DNA of 64,000 bases from NCBI GenBank assembly GCA_000430305.1, contig ASZZ01000008.1, forward strand, positions 16,458 to 80,457. The letters run 5' to 3'. Below, one piece after another: positions 20,995-32,701 of the stretch. The notes beneath the pieces were generated by a model. The model had not been told where the DNA came from, did no database searches, and saw nothing but the letters and a program-made list of their open reading frames with translations. Both the position numbers and the translations under genes were made by a program. This DNA comes from Streptococcus mitis 17/34. Its GTDB lineage: Bacteria > Bacillota > Bacilli > Lactobacillales > Streptococcaceae. Numbering within the stretch: position 1 is the stretch's first letter; each line of letters begins with the position of its first letter.

Positions 20995-21047
20995 CTGACA
21001 ATTCCTTTCTTTTCGTGTATAATAGTGGAAAAGAGGTAAAACGAGGT
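20995..21047 (+). promoter_or_regulatory. yefM-yoeB promoter
   Basis: A -35-like CTGACA (20995-21000) and TATAAT (21018-21023) are separated by 17 bases. AAGAGG and CGAGG sites follow. TA operons of this family are repressed by the YefM-YoeB complex at the promoter; a TTGTACAAG palindrome just upstream (near 20983) may be the operator. Confidence 0.65.
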
Positions 21048-21053
21048 ATGGTT

Positions 21054-21308
21054 ATGGAGGCAGTTCTTTACTCAACATTCCGAAATCATTTAAAAGACTA
21101 CATGAAGAAGGTAAATGATGAATTTGAGCCTTTGACGGTGGTCAATAAAAATCCAGATGAGGATATTGTAGTCCTTTCAAAGAGCGAGTGGGATAGTATT
21201 CAGGAAACTTTGAGAATTGCTCAAAACAAAGAGTTATCGGACAAGGTCTTGCGAGGAATGGCTCAAGTTCGTACTGGAAGTACTCAAGTGCATGTTATTG
21301 AGGAGTGA
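21054..21308 (+). CDS. yefM: YefM family antitoxin
   Basis: An 84-residue antitoxin of the Phd/YefM family, starting MEAVLYSTFRNHLKDYM, with the usual N-terminal DNA-binding fold (VVNKNPDEDIVVLSKSEWDSI) and a C-terminal toxin-binding tail. I prefer ATG 21054 because CGAGG at 21042-21046 is seven bases away; ATG 21048 is one base from the same site but could use AAGAGG further upstream. Its TGA overlaps the region where yoeB begins three bases later. Confidence 0.92.
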   Translation: MEAVLYSTFRNHLKDYMKKVNDEFEPLTVVNKNPDEDIVVLSKSEWDSIQETLRIAQNKELSDKVLRGMAQVRTGSTQVHVIEE

Positions 21309-21311
21309 TGG

Positions 21312-21566
21312 ATGCTGCTCAAGTTTACAGAGGATGCCTGGGCAGATTATTGCTACTGGCAAACTCAAGACAAGAAAACGCTCAAAAGAATCAACAAGAT
21401 AATCAAGGATATTCAACGTAATCCGTTTACAGGAATAGGAAAACCAGAACCTCTTAAATATGACTACCAAGGAGCCTGGTCTCGTCGTATTGACGCAGAA
21501 AATCGCTTGATTTATATGATGGATGGAAATAGCGTGGCTTTCTTGTCTTTCAAAGATCATTACTAA
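21312..21566 (+). CDS. yoeB: YoeB family mRNA interferase toxin
   Basis: An 84-residue RelE-superfamily toxin (Txe/YoeB). It cleaves mRNA in the ribosomal A site when free of YefM. The sequence LLKFTEDAWADYCYWQTQDKKTLKRINKI and the C-terminal catalytic stretch with SRRIDAENRLIYM and the final SFKDHY match pneumococcal YoeB, including the terminal His-Tyr needed for activity. The gene appears intact. Confidence 0.94.
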   Translation: MLLKFTEDAWADYCYWQTQDKKTLKRINKIIKDIQRNPFTGIGKPEPLKYDYQGAWSRRIDAENRLIYMMDGNSVAFLSFKDHY

Positions 21567-21596
21567 GTCTACCGAAAGGTAGGCTTTTTCTATAAT
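21565..21596 (+). terminator. Intrinsic terminator after yoeB
   Basis: AGTCTAC and GTAGGCT pair around a six-base loop (CGAAAG) and are followed by TTTTTCT. It is almost identical to the tmcAL terminator, so the BOX-yefM-yoeB block is bracketed by two copies of the same hairpin. Confidence 0.7.
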
Positions 21597-21768
21597 TTTT
21601 ACTAAGCTATAACTTCTAAGAAATAGAGATTACGCTAATAAATTATAGGTAATTAAACTCCAATTTCCCCAAAACATATTCTATTTTAGGTTTGTGAAAA
21701 TCACTTTTTTATGGTAGAATGTAAAAGAATGTATGTCATTCGGAATAACAATAAAATGAGGTAAAAAC

Positions 21769-23382
21769 ATGGAAATTATGTCGCTTGCGATTGCTGTTTT
21801 TGCCGTCATCATTGGTTTAGTCATTGGATATGTCAGCATCTCAGCTAAGATGAAATCATCTCAGGAAGCTGCAGAGTTGATGCTTTTAAATGCTGAACAA
21901 GAAGCAACTAATTTACGTGGACAAGCTGAGCGTGAAGCGGATTTACTTGTTAATGAAGCTAAACGTGAAAGTAAGTCTCTTAAAAAAGAAGCACTATTGG
22001 AGGCCAAAGAAGAAGCCAGAAAATACCGTGAAGAAGTGGACGCTGAATTTAAATCAGAACGTCAAGAACTCAAACAAATCGAAAGTCGTTTGACAGAGAG
22101 AGCTGCTAGCCTTGATCGTAAGGACGACAATTTGACGAGTAAAGAACAAACACTTGAACAAAAAGAACAAAGTATTTCTGATAGAGCGAAAAACCTTGAT
22201 GCGCGTGAAGAGCAATTAGAGGAAGTCGAAAGACAAAAAGAAGCAGAACTAGAGCGTATTGGTGCCCTGTCTCAGGCAGAAGCACGAGATATTATCTTGG
22301 CACAGACAGAGGAAAACTTGACCAAGGAGATTGCTAGTCGTATTCGTGAGGCTGAGCAAGAGGTCAAGGAACGTTCTGATAAAATGGCCAAGGACATCCT
22401 GGTTCAAGCTATGCAACGTATTGCTGGTGAGTATGTGGCGGAGTCAACCAACTCAACAGTTCACTTACCAGATGATACTATGAAGGGCCGTATTATTGGT
22501 CGTGAAGGTCGTAACATTCGTACCTTTGAAAGTTTGACAGGGGTCGATGTGATTATTGACGATACACCAGAAGTGGTAACCTTGTCAGGATTTGACCCGA
22601 TTCGTCGTGAGATTGCCCGTATGACTATGGAAATGTTGCTCAAAGATGGTCGCATCCATCCAGCTCGTATCGAAGAGTTGGTTGAGAAAAATCGTCAGGA
22701 GATTGACAATAAGATCCGTGAATACGGTGAGGCTGCTGCCTATGAGATTGGTGCGCCAAACCTTCATCCAGACTTGATGAAGATTATGGGACGTTTGCAG
22801 TTCCGTACTTCATATGGACAAAATGTCTTGCGTCATTCGATTGAAGTTGCTAAGTTAGCTGGTATCATGGCCAGCGAGCTTGGTGAAAATGCGGCTCTTG
22901 CTCGTCGTGCTGGATTCCTTCACGATATTGGGAAAGCTATTGACCGTGAGGTTGAGGGCAGCCACGTGGAAATCGGTATGGAATTGGCTCGCAAGTATAA
23001 GGAACACCCAGTTGTGGTCAATACCATTGCTAGCCACCACGGTGATGTCGAAGCTGAAAGCGTGATTGCAGTAATCGTTGCTGCAGCAGATGCCTTGAGC
23101 GCAGCCCGTCCAGGAGCTCGTAGTGAGTCTCTTGAAAGCTATATCAAGCGTCTTCATGATTTGGAAGAAATTGCTAACGGTTTTGAAGGAGTTCAAACAA
23201 GCTTTGCCCTTCAAGCAGGACGTGAAATCCGCATCATGGTTAATCCAGGACAAATCAAGGACGACAAAGTCACAATCTTGGCTCACAAAGTTCGTGAGAA
23301 AATTGAAAATAATCTCGATTACCCAGGAAATATCAAGGTAACCGTGATCCGCGAGCTTCGTGCAGTAGATTATGCCAAATAA
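21769..23382 (+). CDS. rny: Ribonuclease Y
   Basis: RNase Y is the membrane-anchored endoribonuclease that starts mRNA decay. The 537-residue protein has an N-terminal membrane helix ([19 protein letters not shown]), a long charged coiled coil to about residue 200, a KH domain ([19 protein letters not shown]) and an HD domain ([23 protein letters not shown]). An extended -10 (TATGGTAGAAT, near 21711-21721) precedes it, and GAGG before ATG 21769 sets the start. Confidence 0.96.
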   Translation: MEIMSLAIAVFAVIIGLVIGYVSISAKMKSSQEAAELMLLNAEQEATNLRGQAEREADLLVNEAKRESKSLKKEALLEAKEEARKYREEVDAEFKSERQELKQIESRLTERAASLDRKDDNLTSKEQTLEQKEQSISDRAKNLDAREEQLEEVERQKEAELERIGALSQAEARDIILAQTEENLTKEIASRIREAEQEVKERSDKMAKDILVQAMQRIAGEYVAESTNSTVHLPDDTMKGRIIGREGRNIRTFESLTGVDVIIDDTPEVVTLSGFDPIRREIARMTMEMLLKDGRIHPARIEELVEKNRQEIDNKIREYGEAAAYEIGAPNLHPDLMKIMGRLQFRTSYGQNVLRHSIEVAKLAGIMASELGENAALARRAGFLHDIGKAIDREVEGSHVEIGMELARKYKEHPVVVNTIASHHGDVEAESVIAVIVAAADALSAARPGARSESLESYIKRLHDLEEIANGFEGVQTSFALQAGREIRIMVNPGQIKDDKVTILAHKVREKIENNLDYPGNIKVTVIRELRAVDYAK

Positions 23383-23388
23383 ATAAGA

Positions 23389-23418
23389 AAGAGCAGTTGA
23401 AAAATTACTGCTTTTTTG
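23389..23418 (+). terminator. Intrinsic terminator after rny
   Basis: AGCAGT (23392-23397) pairs with ACTGCT (23407-23412) around a nine-base A-rich loop and is followed by a run of six or more T. Confidence 0.65.
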
Positions 23419-23505
23419 TTACACTAGATAGAAAGACTGTAGAAGGATAGTTTGCACAAAATGCTACTATCTGAAGGGAAATCTTATTTTATTTTTACAG
23501 ACTGA

Positions 23506-24147
<642 letters not shown>

Positions 24148-24171
24148 AATTTAGAAAATAGGTACAAGCAA

Positions 24172-24486
24172 ATGATGTTAAAACCCTCTATTGATACCTT
24201 GCTCGACAAGGTTCCTTCAAAATATTCACTCGTAATCTTGGAAGCAAAACGTGCCCACGAATTGGAAGCAGGTGCGCCAGCAACTCAAGGTTTCAAGTCT
24301 GAAAAATCAACTCTTCGCGCTTTAGAAGAAATCGAATCAGGAAACGTTACAATTCACCCAGATCCAGAAGGAAAACGTGAAGCAGTGCGTCGCCGTATCG
24401 AAGAAGAAAAACGCCGCAAAGAAGAAGAAGAAAAGAAAATCAAAGAGCAAATCGCTAAAGAAAAAGAAGATGGAGAAAAAATTTAA
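24172..24486 (+). CDS. rpoZ: RNA polymerase omega subunit
   Basis: A 104-residue omega subunit, starting [21 protein letters not shown], with the conserved [13 protein letters not shown] and [10 protein letters not shown] segments and a highly charged Glu/Lys-rich C-terminal tail common in streptococci. It supports RNA polymerase assembly. ATG 24172 and 24175 are both possible starts; the RBS is weak. Confidence 0.94.
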
Positions 24487-24577
24487 GGTTGGGGGGACTC
24501 AATCTTATTTTTTCTATTGCAGGAATGTAGTGACAAGGAGGAGGTGAGAAGATGGCTATAGCAAGATTATCGTTGAT

Positions 24578-26947
24578 GTGCCCTTGATGCAGACAGACCA
24601 GCCCTATAGTTACAGGATTCCTGAGGAATTTGAGGGAATGCTGGAAGTTGGGATGCGGGTTCATGTGCCTTTTGGTAAGGGTAATCGCTTGATTCAAGGA
24701 ATTGTTCTTGGTTTGGAGTCCCAATCAGATGGAGAAGAGATGGAGCAATATTTAAAAGATATTGCTGAGGTGTTGGATTTTTCTCCTGTTCTCACGCAAG
24801 AACAACTCTGGCTGGCTGAGGAGTTACGTAAGTCTGTTTTTTCTTATAAAATCTCCATCTTAAAAGCCATGTTGCCGGGATTTCTAAATTCTAGCTATGA
24901 CAAGATTCTCTATCCTCTGGAAGGTCTGAGTCAGGAAGAACGAGAGCGCTTGTTTGGTTCAGAAGATTCGCTAGCCTTTTCATCTCTAGATTTAGGTAAG
25001 CAAGCTGAAATGATGCGTTTGACTAGAAAAGGATTGCTTGGTCTGGAATATCAGGCAGTCGATCAAAAGAAGGTCAAGACCCAGTCTTGGTATGAGGTTG
25101 ACCTTGTTCAGTTAGAAGGTGTCGAGATTTCTGCACGTGCCAAGAAAAAGTTGGAATTGAGAGACTATCTGCTGTCTCATCCTGAGAGTTCTTCCTTGGC
25201 TAGTTTGTTAGAATCCTACTCGCGGGAGCAAGTCAACTTCTTTGTGGAACAAGGTGCTGTTACCATAGTCCAAAAGGAAGTGCAACGCTCGGCTGCTTAT
25301 TTTGAAGGCATTGAGGCAAGTCAGCCTTTGGAGTTGAATCCAGAACAAAGACAGGCGCGTGATGCGGTTGTCAGTGCTATTGGCAGTCATCAGACTCCCT
25401 TCCTCCTTCAAGGGATTACAGGAAGTGGGAAGACGGAGGTTTACTTGCAGATTATCCAAGGGGCCTTGGACAAGGGGAAGACAGCTATTTTGCTGGTTCC
25501 TGAGATTTCCCTGACTCCACAAATGACGGAGCGCTTTATCGCTCGTTTTGGTGAGAAAGTGGCAATTCTCCACTCAGGTCTGTCCAATGGTGAAAAGTAT
25601 GATGAATGGCGCAAGGTGGAACGTGGCGATGCCCAAGTTGTGGTTGGGGCCAGATCCGCCATCTTTGCTCCGCTGAAAAATCTAGGAGTTATGATTATCG
25701 ATGAGGAGCATGAAGCGACTTATAAGCAGGACAGCAATCCCCGTTACCATGCCAGAGAGGTGGCTATTTTACGGGCCCAGTACAATCAAGCGGCTCTAGT
25801 CCTTGGTTCAGCAACACCAAGTCTGGAAAGCCGTGCGCGGGCTGGAAAAGGCGTCTATCAACACCTAAGTCTGACCCAACGTGCTAATCCTTTAGCTACC
25901 ATTCCTGAGGTTCAAGTGATTGATTTTCGGGACTATATCGGACAAAATGAGACATCAAACTTTACGCCACTTTTGCTAGAAGCTATCCAAGACCGTCTGG
26001 CTAAAAAAGAGCAGGTGGTTCTCATGCTCAATCGCCGTGGTTATTCTAGCTTTGTTATGTGTCGGGAGTGTGGGACGGTGGATACGTGTCCTAACTGTGA
26101 TATTTCCTTGACCTTGCACATGGATACCAAGACCATGAACTGCCATTATTGTGGTTTTTCTAAGGACATTCCTCAGGTTTGTCCTAACTGTAAGAGTCGC
26201 AGTATTCGCTACTATGGGACGGGAACTCAGAAGGCTTATGACGAGCTAGCAGAGCTTTTTCCTCAGGCACGTATTCTACGGATGGATGTGGATACGACCC
26301 GTAAGAAAGGCAGTCATCAAGCTCTACTTGACCAGTTTGGACGAGGAGAGGCGGATATCTTGCTTGGCACTCAGATGATTGCCAAGGGATTGGATTTTCC
26401 CAATGTAACCCTAGTAGGAGTTCTCAATGCGGATACGGCCTTGAATCTACCAGATTTCCGTTCTTCTGAGAGAACCTTCCAGCTCTTGACTCAAGTGGCA
26501 GGACGCGCAGGTCGGGCTGAAAAAGCGGGTCAGGTCTTGATTCAGTCCTATAATCCGCAGCACTATGCTATTCGATTTGCCAAGGATCAGGACTACGAAG
26601 GCTTTTATGCCTATGAAATGGGAATTAGACGACAACTTGGCTATCCGCCTTACTATTTCACCATTGGCATTACCCTTTCTCATAAGAAAGAAGAAGAGGT
26701 GGTTAAACGTGCCTATGAAGTTATGAACATTTTGCGGTCAGGTTTGTCTGAAACCAGTAATATCCTTGGGCCGACGCCCAAACCCATCGCCCGTACCCAC
26801 AACCTCTATCATTACCAGATTTTGATTAAATATCGTTTAGAAGATGAGCTTGGTCCGACCCTCAATAAGGTTCTGGCCTTGACTCAAGAACGAGAAAATA
26901 GTGAGCTCCGTCTCAGCATTGATCATGAGCCACAGCAATTTTTATAA
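24578..26947 (+). CDS. priA: Primosomal protein N' (PriA helicase), 5' end frameshifted
   Basis: PriA restarts stalled replication forks. The helicase region has GITGSGKTEVYL (Walker A), DEEHEATYKQ (DEAH-type) and the zinc-binding cysteines CRECGTVDTCPNCD...CHYCG...CPNCKS. The true start is almost surely ATG 24552, with GGAGGAGGTGAG upstream, reading MAIA; it then shifts at 24561-24565 (GCAAG). One extra A restores KIIVDVPLMQTDQPYS and 798 residues, the normal size. As given, GTG 24578 or ATG 24587 could serve as starts, losing only about ten residues. Confidence 0.92.
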   Translation: MPLMQTDQPYSYRIPEEFEGMLEVGMRVHVPFGKGNRLIQGIVLGLESQSDGEEMEQYLKDIAEVLDFSPVLTQEQLWLAEELRKSVFSYKISILKAMLPGFLNSSYDKILYPLEGLSQEERERLFGSEDSLAFSSLDLGKQAEMMRLTRKGLLGLEYQAVDQKKVKTQSWYEVDLVQLEGVEISARAKKKLELRDYLLSHPESSSLASLLESYSREQVNFFVEQGAVTIVQKEVQRSAAYFEGIEASQPLELNPEQRQARDAVVSAIGSHQTPFLLQGITGSGKTEVYLQIIQGALDKGKTAILLVPEISLTPQMTERFIARFGEKVAILHSGLSNGEKYDEWRKVERGDAQVVVGARSAIFAPLKNLGVMIIDEEHEATYKQDSNPRYHAREVAILRAQYNQAALVLGSATPSLESRARAGKGVYQHLSLTQRANPLATIPEVQVIDFRDYIGQNETSNFTPLLLEAIQDRLAKKEQVVLMLNRRGYSSFVMCRECGTVDTCPNCDISLTLHMDTKTMNCHYCGFSKDIPQVCPNCKSRSIRYYGTGTQKAYDELAELFPQARILRMDVDTTRKKGSHQALLDQFGRGEADILLGTQMIAKGLDFPNVTLVGVLNADTALNLPDFRSSERTFQLLTQVAGRAGRAEKAGQVLIQSYNPQHYAIRFAKDQDYEGFYAYEMGIRRQLGYPPYYFTIGITLSHKKEEEVVKRAYEVMNILRSGLSETSNILGPTPKPIARTHNLYHYQILIKYRLEDELGPTLNKVLALTQERENSELRLSIDHEPQQFL

Positions 26948-26959
26948 GAAGGAGAAGAT

Positions 26960-27895
26960 ATGACAAAATTAATCTTTATGGGGACACCCGACTTTTCAGC
27001 AACAGTCTTAAAAGGACTTTTGACAGATGACCGTTACGAAATTCTAGCTGTTGTGACCCAGCCAGACCGTGCTGTTGGCCGTAAAAAAGTGATCCAAGAG
27101 ACACCAGTCAAGCAGGCTGCAAAAGAAGCAGGACTTCCTATCTACCAACCTGAAAAATTATCTGGAAGTCCAGAGATGGAATCTCTTATGAAACTAGGAG
27201 CGGATGGAATCGTGACTGCTGCTTTTGGGCAATTTCTCCCAAGTAAACTCCTTGATAGCATGGATTTTGCGGTCAATGTTCACGCTTCCCTCCTTCCAAA
27301 ACACCGTGGTGGAGCGCCTATCCATTATGCCTTGATTCAAGGGGATGAGGAAGCTGGTGTGACCATTATGGAAATGGTTAAGGAAATGGATGCAGGAGAT
27401 ATGATTTCTCGTCGCAGTATTCCTATCACGGATGAGGACAATGTCGGCACTTTGTTTGAGAAATTGGCGCTAGTTGGTCGTGACTTGCTTTTGGACACTT
27501 TGCCTGCCTATATTGCTGGGGAAATCCAACCTGAACCGCAAGATCCAAGTCAGGTTACCTTCTCGCCAAATATTAAGCCAGAGGAAGAAAAGTTGGATTG
27601 GAATAAAAGCAATCGTCAACTCTTTAACCAAATCCGTGGCATGAACCCGTGGCCTGTTGCCCATACTTTCCTTAAGGGTGACCGCTTTAAGATTTATGAA
27701 GCTCTACCAGTAGAAGGTCAGGGTAATCCGGGTGAAATCCTCTCAATTGGCAAGAAAGAATTGATTGTCGCAACGGCAGAAGGAGCTCTATCCCTCAAAC
27801 AAGTGCAGCCTGCTGGCAAACCTAAGATGGACATTGCTTCCTTCCTCAACGGTGTTGGACGGACATTGACTGTAGGAGAACGATTTGGTGACTAA
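26960..27895 (+). CDS. fmt: Methionyl-tRNA formyltransferase
   Basis: Fmt formylates initiator Met-tRNA with 10-formyl-THF. The 311-residue protein has the N-terminal formyltransferase fold ([15 protein letters not shown]), the catalytic stretch [16 protein letters not shown] and a C-terminal OB-like domain. AAGGAGAAG precedes the ATG. It overlaps rsmB by 11 bases. Confidence 0.96.
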   Translation: MTKLIFMGTPDFSATVLKGLLTDDRYEILAVVTQPDRAVGRKKVIQETPVKQAAKEAGLPIYQPEKLSGSPEMESLMKLGADGIVTAAFGQFLPSKLLDSMDFAVNVHASLLPKHRGGAPIHYALIQGDEEAGVTIMEMVKEMDAGDMISRRSIPITDEDNVGTLFEKLALVGRDLLLDTLPAYIAGEIQPEPQDPSQVTFSPNIKPEEEKLDWNKSNRQLFNQIRGMNPWPVAHTFLKGDRFKIYEALPVEGQGNPGEILSIGKKELIVATAEGALSLKQVQPAGKPKMDIASFLNGVGRTLTVGERFGD

Positions 27896-29201
27896 AGTAG
27901 AAACGGCTAGAAGTCTAGCTCTGGCAGTATTAGAGGATGTCTTTATCAATCAAGCATACTCAAATATTGCCTTAAATAAGCATCTCAAGGGAAGTCAGCT
28001 TTCAGTAGCAGACAAGGGATTGGTAACAGAGCTGGTCTATGGAACGGTGGCCCGTAAACTGACTCTGGAATGGTACCTGTCCCACTTTATCGAAGATAGA
28101 GACCAGTTAGACAGCTGGCTCTATGTTCTGCTTCTCATGAGTGCCTATCAACTTCGCTATTTGGATAAGATTCCAGACCATGCTGTGGTTAATGAAGCGG
28201 TGGAATTAGCCAAATTTCGTAAAAAAGGCAGTGAAAAATTGGTCAATGCTGTCTTGCGCCGTATCTTGCGTGAAGGCTGGCCAGATATTGCCAGCATCAA
28301 ACGAAAAAACAAGCGTGATTCTATTGCCTATTCTCTCCCGGTTTGGCTCGTGTCTAAACTTAAAGAAGAATACGGTGAAGAGCGAGCACAAGCTATCTTT
28401 GAAAGCCTCTTGGTGCGCAACAAGGCCAGCATCCGTGTGACTGACTTAAGCCGAAAAGAGGAAATACAAGCCTTGTTAGAGGCTAGTGATTCATCCTTGT
28501 CTGTTTCTGGTCTGGTCAAGGAGCAAGGGCATTTTGCAGGCCATGATTTGTTTGCGGAGGGAGCTATTACCATCCAAGACGAGTCCAGTCAGTTGGTTGC
28601 ACCAACTTTGAATTTGCAGGGAGATGAGCGAGTGCTTGATGCTTGTGCGGCTCCGGGTGGGAAAACAGCCCATATTGCCTCTTATCTCACGACAGGTCAG
28701 GTTACTGCTCTGGACTTGTATGATCATAAGTTGGATTTAATCCAAGAAAATGCCCAACGTCTGGGCGTTGCAGAACGGGTTCAAACGCAAAAATTGGATG
28801 CCAGAAAGGTGCATGAGCTTTTTGGTCAGAATTCCTTTGACAAGATTTTAGTAGATGCTCCTTGTTCAGGAATCGGTCTTCTGCGTCGCAAACCAGACAT
28901 CAAATACAATAAAGAAACGGCAGATTTCGCGTCCTTACAGGAAATTCAGCTAGAAATATTAGGTAGTGTTTGTCAAACACTACGCAAAGGTGGTATAATA
29001 ACTTATAGTACCTGTACTATTGTCTCAGAGGAGAATTTTCAAGTCGTGGAGGCGTTTTTAGAAAGTCATCCCGAGTTCGAGCAGGTAAAACTAGAACATG
29101 AATGTAAGGATATCATGAAAGACGGCTGTATCCTCATTACACCTGAATTGTATGGAAGTGATGGATTCTTCATCAGTCAATTTCGCAAGATATCAGATTA
29201 G
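27885..29201 (+). CDS. rsmB: 16S rRNA (cytosine-967-C5)-methyltransferase RsmB
   Basis: RsmB methylates C967 of 16S rRNA. The 438-residue protein has an N-terminal NusB-like helical domain, the SAM motif [15 protein letters not shown] and the catalytic cysteines in [15 protein letters not shown] and TYSTCTI. The start is GTG 27885 ([15 protein letters not shown]), inside the end of fmt. Confidence 0.95.
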   Translation: MVTKVETARSLALAVLEDVFINQAYSNIALNKHLKGSQLSVADKGLVTELVYGTVARKLTLEWYLSHFIEDRDQLDSWLYVLLLMSAYQLRYLDKIPDHAVVNEAVELAKFRKKGSEKLVNAVLRRILREGWPDIASIKRKNKRDSIAYSLPVWLVSKLKEEYGEERAQAIFESLLVRNKASIRVTDLSRKEEIQALLEASDSSLSVSGLVKEQGHFAGHDLFAEGAITIQDESSQLVAPTLNLQGDERVLDACAAPGGKTAHIASYLTTGQVTALDLYDHKLDLIQENAQRLGVAERVQTQKLDARKVHELFGQNSFDKILVDAPCSGIGLLRRKPDIKYNKETADFASLQEIQLEILGSVCQTLRKGGIITYSTCTIVSEENFQVVEAFLESHPEFEQVKLEHECKDIMKDGCILITPELYGSDGFFISQFRKISD

Positions 29202-29215
29202 GAAGGAACTGACAC

Positions 29216-29956
29216 ATGGAAATTTCATTATTAACAGATGTTGGTCAGAAACGAACAAATAACCAAGACTATGTCAACCACTATGTCAATAGAGCTGGAC
29301 GTACCATGATTATTTTAGCTGATGGGATGGGAGGTCATCGCGCAGGGAATATCGCTAGTGAAATGGCGGTAACAGACCTAGGTATAGCTTGGGTTGATAC
29401 CCAGATCGATACAGTCAATGAAGTGCGTGAATGGTTCGCCCATTACCTAGAAATTGAAAATCAAAAGATTCATCAACTTGGGCAAGATGATGCCTATAAA
29501 GGAATGGGAACAACTCTAGAGGCTGTTGCTATTATTGGCAATCAGGCTATCTATGCTCATATTGGAGATTCTCGTATCGGTTTGATTCGTGGGGAAGAAT
29601 ACCACCAGTTAACGAGCGACCATTCTTTGGTCAATGAATTGCTTAAGGCAGGTCAATTGACACCAGAAGAAGCTGCTAGTCATCCACAGAAAAATATTAT
29701 TACTCAATCTATCGGTCAAAAAGATGAAGTTCAACCTGATTTTGGAATGATTACCCTTGAGCCAGGTGACTATCTCTTGCTCAATAGTGATGGTTTGACT
29801 AACATGATTTCAGGCAGTGAGATTTGTGATATTGTAACCAGTGATATTCCTTTGGCAGATAAAACAGCGACGCTCGTGCGTTTTGCTAACAATGCAGGAG
29901 GTTTAGACAACATTACGGTTGCCCTTGTTTCTATGAACGAGGAGGATGCAGAATGA
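29216..29956 (+). CDS. phpP: PP2C-type Ser/Thr phosphatase PhpP
   Basis: PhpP dephosphorylates StkP and its targets (cell division and wall proteins). The 246-residue protein has the PP2C metal-site motifs [32 protein letters not shown] and the final [10 protein letters not shown]. It overlaps stkP by four bases, the standard phosphatase-kinase pair. Confidence 0.95.
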   Translation: MEISLLTDVGQKRTNNQDYVNHYVNRAGRTMIILADGMGGHRAGNIASEMAVTDLGIAWVDTQIDTVNEVREWFAHYLEIENQKIHQLGQDDAYKGMGTTLEAVAIIGNQAIYAHIGDSRIGLIRGEEYHQLTSDHSLVNELLKAGQLTPEEAASHPQKNIITQSIGQKDEVQPDFGMITLEPGDYLLLNSDGLTNMISGSEICDIVTSDIPLADKTATLVRFANNAGGLDNITVALVSMNEEDAE

Positions 29957-31854
29957 TCCAAATCGGCAAGATTTTTGCCGGACGCTATCGGATTGTGAAA
30001 CAGATTGGCCGAGGAGGCATGGCAGATGTCTATTTGGCCAAGGATTTAATTCTAGACGGAGAAGAAGTGGCAGTGAAGGTTCTGAGGACCAACTACCAGA
30101 CGGACCCGATAGCTGTAGCTCGTTTTCAGCGTGAAGCGAGAGCTATGGCAGATCTAGACCATCCTCATATCGTTCGGATAACAGATATTGGTGAGGAAGA
30201 TGGTCAACAGTATCTCGCAATGGAATATGTTGCTGGACTGGACCTTAAACGCTATATCAAGGAACACTATCCTCTTTCTAATGAAGAAGCCGTCCGTATC
30301 ATGGGACAAATCCTATTGGCTATGCGTTTGGCCCATACCAGAGGAATTGTTCACAGGGACTTGAAACCGCAAAATATCCTCTTGACACCAGATGGGACTG
30401 CCAAGGTCACAGACTTTGGGATTGCGGTCGCCTTTGCAGAGACGAGTCTGACCCAGACTAACTCTATGCTGGGGTCGGTTCATTACTTGTCACCTGAGCA
30501 GGCGCGTGGTTCGAAGGCGACGGTACAGAGTGATATCTATGCCATGGGGATTATTTTCTATGAGATGTTGACAGGTCATATCCCTTATGACGGGGATAGC
30601 GCGGTGACCATCGCCCTTCAGCATTTCCAGAAACCACTGCCGTCAGTTATTGATGAAAATCCATCTGTGCCTCAGGCTTTGGAGAATGTTGTTATCAAGG
30701 CAACTGCCAAGAAATTGACAGATCGTTATCAGTCAGTTGCAGAGATGTATGTGGACTTGTCTAGTAGTTTGTCTTACAATCGTCGAAATGAGCCTAAACT
30801 GGTATTTAATGATACTACTAAGGCAGACACCAAGACTCTACCAAAGGTATCCCAGAGTACCTTGACCTCGATTCCTAAGGTGCAAACACAAAGTCCGAAG
30901 CCACAGACTGCGAAGCCGAGTCAGCAGGCTTCAGAAGACAATTACGCAAGCAAGCCTGTTAAGAAACGGAAATTTAGAGTTCGTTATATGATTTTGTTGG
31001 CCAGCATTGTATTGGTGGCAGCTTCTCTTGTTTGGATATTATCCAGAACTCCTGCAACCATTGCCATTCCAGATGTGGCAGGTCAGACAGTTGCGGAGGC
31101 CAAGGAAACGCTCAAGAAAGCCAATTTTGAGATTGGCGAGGAGAAATCAGAGGCTAGTGAAAAGGTGGAAGAAGGGCGGATTATCCGTACAGATCCTGAA
31201 GCTGGAAAGACTCGAAAAGAAGGTTCGAAAATCAATTTGGTTGTCTCTTCAGGCAAGCAATCCTTCCAATTGAGTAACTATATCGGCCGTAAATCGACAG
31301 ATGTTATCGCAGAACTCAAGCAGAAGAAGGTTCCTGAAAATCTCATCAAGATTGAGGAAGAAGAATCAAGTGAGAGTGAAGCAGGAACTGTTCTCAGACA
31401 GAGTCCAGCTGCCGGAACAACCTATGATTTGAGCAAGGCCTCAACGATTACCTTAACCGTTGCTAAGAAAGTAACCAGCGTTGCCATGCCAAGTTATATA
31501 GGATCTAGTCTTGAATTTACTAAAAACAATCTCGTTCAAATTGTCGGTATTAAAGAAGCCAATATTGAAGTTGTAGAAGTGTCGACAGCTCCTGATGGAA
31601 CTGCTGAGGGTACAGTCGTTGAACAGAGTCCAAAAGCGGGTGAAAAGGTTGATTTGACTAAGACGCGTGTCAAGATTTCAATCTACAAACCAAAAACACC
31701 GCCGTCAACGTCATCATCAGCACCATCCCAACGTGGAAACCAAGGTTCTACTACGACACCAAGTCAGGGGAACCAACAAGGAAATCAACGAGGGAATGCA
31801 CCTGCTACGACTCAATCAAGTAGTGAAGGCAACCACGAAAATTCTCGTGATTAA
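29953..31854 (+). CDS. stkP: Ser/Thr protein kinase StkP with three PASTA domains
   Basis: A membrane Hanks-type kinase that controls septal wall synthesis and division. The N-terminal kinase domain has [11 protein letters not shown], the lysine in [17 protein letters not shown] and TDFGIAVAF. One membrane helix ([18 protein letters not shown], near residue 345) is followed by three extracellular PASTA repeats (about 365-436, 437-508, 509-585) and a Ser/Gln/Asn-rich tail. Pneumococcal StkP has four PASTA repeats and 659 residues. Here the second repeat looks like a fusion of pneumococcal repeats 2 and 3, giving 633 residues. Confidence 0.94.
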   Translation: MIQIGKIFAGRYRIVKQIGRGGMADVYLAKDLILDGEEVAVKVLRTNYQTDPIAVARFQREARAMADLDHPHIVRITDIGEEDGQQYLAMEYVAGLDLKRYIKEHYPLSNEEAVRIMGQILLAMRLAHTRGIVHRDLKPQNILLTPDGTAKVTDFGIAVAFAETSLTQTNSMLGSVHYLSPEQARGSKATVQSDIYAMGIIFYEMLTGHIPYDGDSAVTIALQHFQKPLPSVIDENPSVPQALENVVIKATAKKLTDRYQSVAEMYVDLSSSLSYNRRNEPKLVFNDTTKADTKTLPKVSQSTLTSIPKVQTQSPKPQTAKPSQQASEDNYASKPVKKRKFRVRYMILLASIVLVAASLVWILSRTPATIAIPDVAGQTVAEAKETLKKANFEIGEEKSEASEKVEEGRIIRTDPEAGKTRKEGSKINLVVSSGKQSFQLSNYIGRKSTDVIAELKQKKVPENLIKIEEEESSESEAGTVLRQSPAAGTTYDLSKASTITLTVAKKVTSVAMPSYIGSSLEFTKNNLVQIVGIKEANIEVVEVSTAPDGTAEGTVVEQSPKAGEKVDLTKTRVKISIYKPKTPPSTSSSAPSQRGNQGSTTTPSQGNQQGNQRGNAPATTQSSSEGNHENSRD

Positions 31855-31857
31855 ACG

Positions 31858-31894
31858 AATCTTTGTCATGATTTCATGACAAAGATTTTTTTGA
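31858..31894 (+). terminator. Intrinsic terminator after stkP
   Basis: A 14-bp perfect stem (31858-31871 with 31874-31887) has a two-base loop and is followed by TTTTT. It ends the gmk-to-stkP cluster. Confidence 0.85.
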
Positions 31895-31941
31895 GTCCAG
31901 ATTTGTGATAGAATAGAGGGAGTTGATAAAAGGAGGCAAGC

Positions 31942-32700
31942 ATGGAAGAATCAAGAGAATTAAATGCCGTCATCGATGTGATTATGCTAGCGGGGACTAT
32001 TCTCCTTAAAAGTGGCTCAGAAATCCATCGTGTAGAAGATACCATGATTCGGATCGCGCATTCGCAGGGGATTGTGGATTGCAATGTCCTTGCCATGCCT
32101 GCCGCTATCTTTTTCTCTATTGAAAATACCAATATTTCGCGCATGAAGCGCGTGACCTCCTCTTCTTATAACATCGAAAAAGTCTGCGATGTGAACCAGA
32201 TTTCTCGTCAGCTGGTAGGTGGAAAGCTTGATTTAGAGACAGCCTTCAAGCAATTGACAGCTTTGCAAGCTCAACCCCTTCCTTATACCAAGTTGCAGGT
32301 GACTCTGGCTGCGACCTTTAGTGCCCCTTTCTTCTCAATTATGTTTAGTGGAAATATCTACGATGCAATCGGGGCAGGAGTGGCTACCTTATTTGGTTTT
32401 GCCTTTTCCCTCTATGTAGAAAAGTTTATCCGAATTCCCTTTGTAACAGCCTTTGCTGGAGCATTTGTCTTTGGGATGATAGCCCAGTTTTGGGCTCGCT
32501 ACACGGGCTTTCCTTCAACAGCAGATTTGATTATAGCTGGTGCCGTCATGCCTTTTGTACCTGGAATTGCCTTGACCAATGCGGTTCGGGATATTATGAC
32601 CAACCACATAAACTCTGGTATGAGTAAGATGTTTGAATCCCTACTCATTACCCTTGCTTTAGGGGCAGGAACTTCTGTCGCCTTGGTATTGATGAACTAA
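31942..32700 (+). CDS. Threonine/serine exporter, large subunit (ThrE N-terminal type)
   Basis: A 252-residue ThrE/DUF1212 protein. It has the soluble N-terminal region with SGSEIHRVEDTMIRIAHSQGI, conserved in this family, and about five membrane helices after residue 120. Split exporters pair this subunit with a small DUF3815 protein, encoded here one base downstream. AAAGGAGG precedes the ATG. Substrate is inferred from the family. Confidence 0.88.
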   Translation: MEESRELNAVIDVIMLAGTILLKSGSEIHRVEDTMIRIAHSQGIVDCNVLAMPAAIFFSIENTNISRMKRVTSSSYNIEKVCDVNQISRQLVGGKLDLETAFKQLTALQAQPLPYTKLQVTLAATFSAPFFSIMFSGNIYDAIGAGVATLFGFAFSLYVEKFIRIPFVTAFAGAFVFGMIAQFWARYTGFPSTADLIIAGAVMPFVPGIALTNAVRDIMTNHINSGMSKMFESLLITLALGAGTSVALVLMN

Positions 32701-32701
32701 T

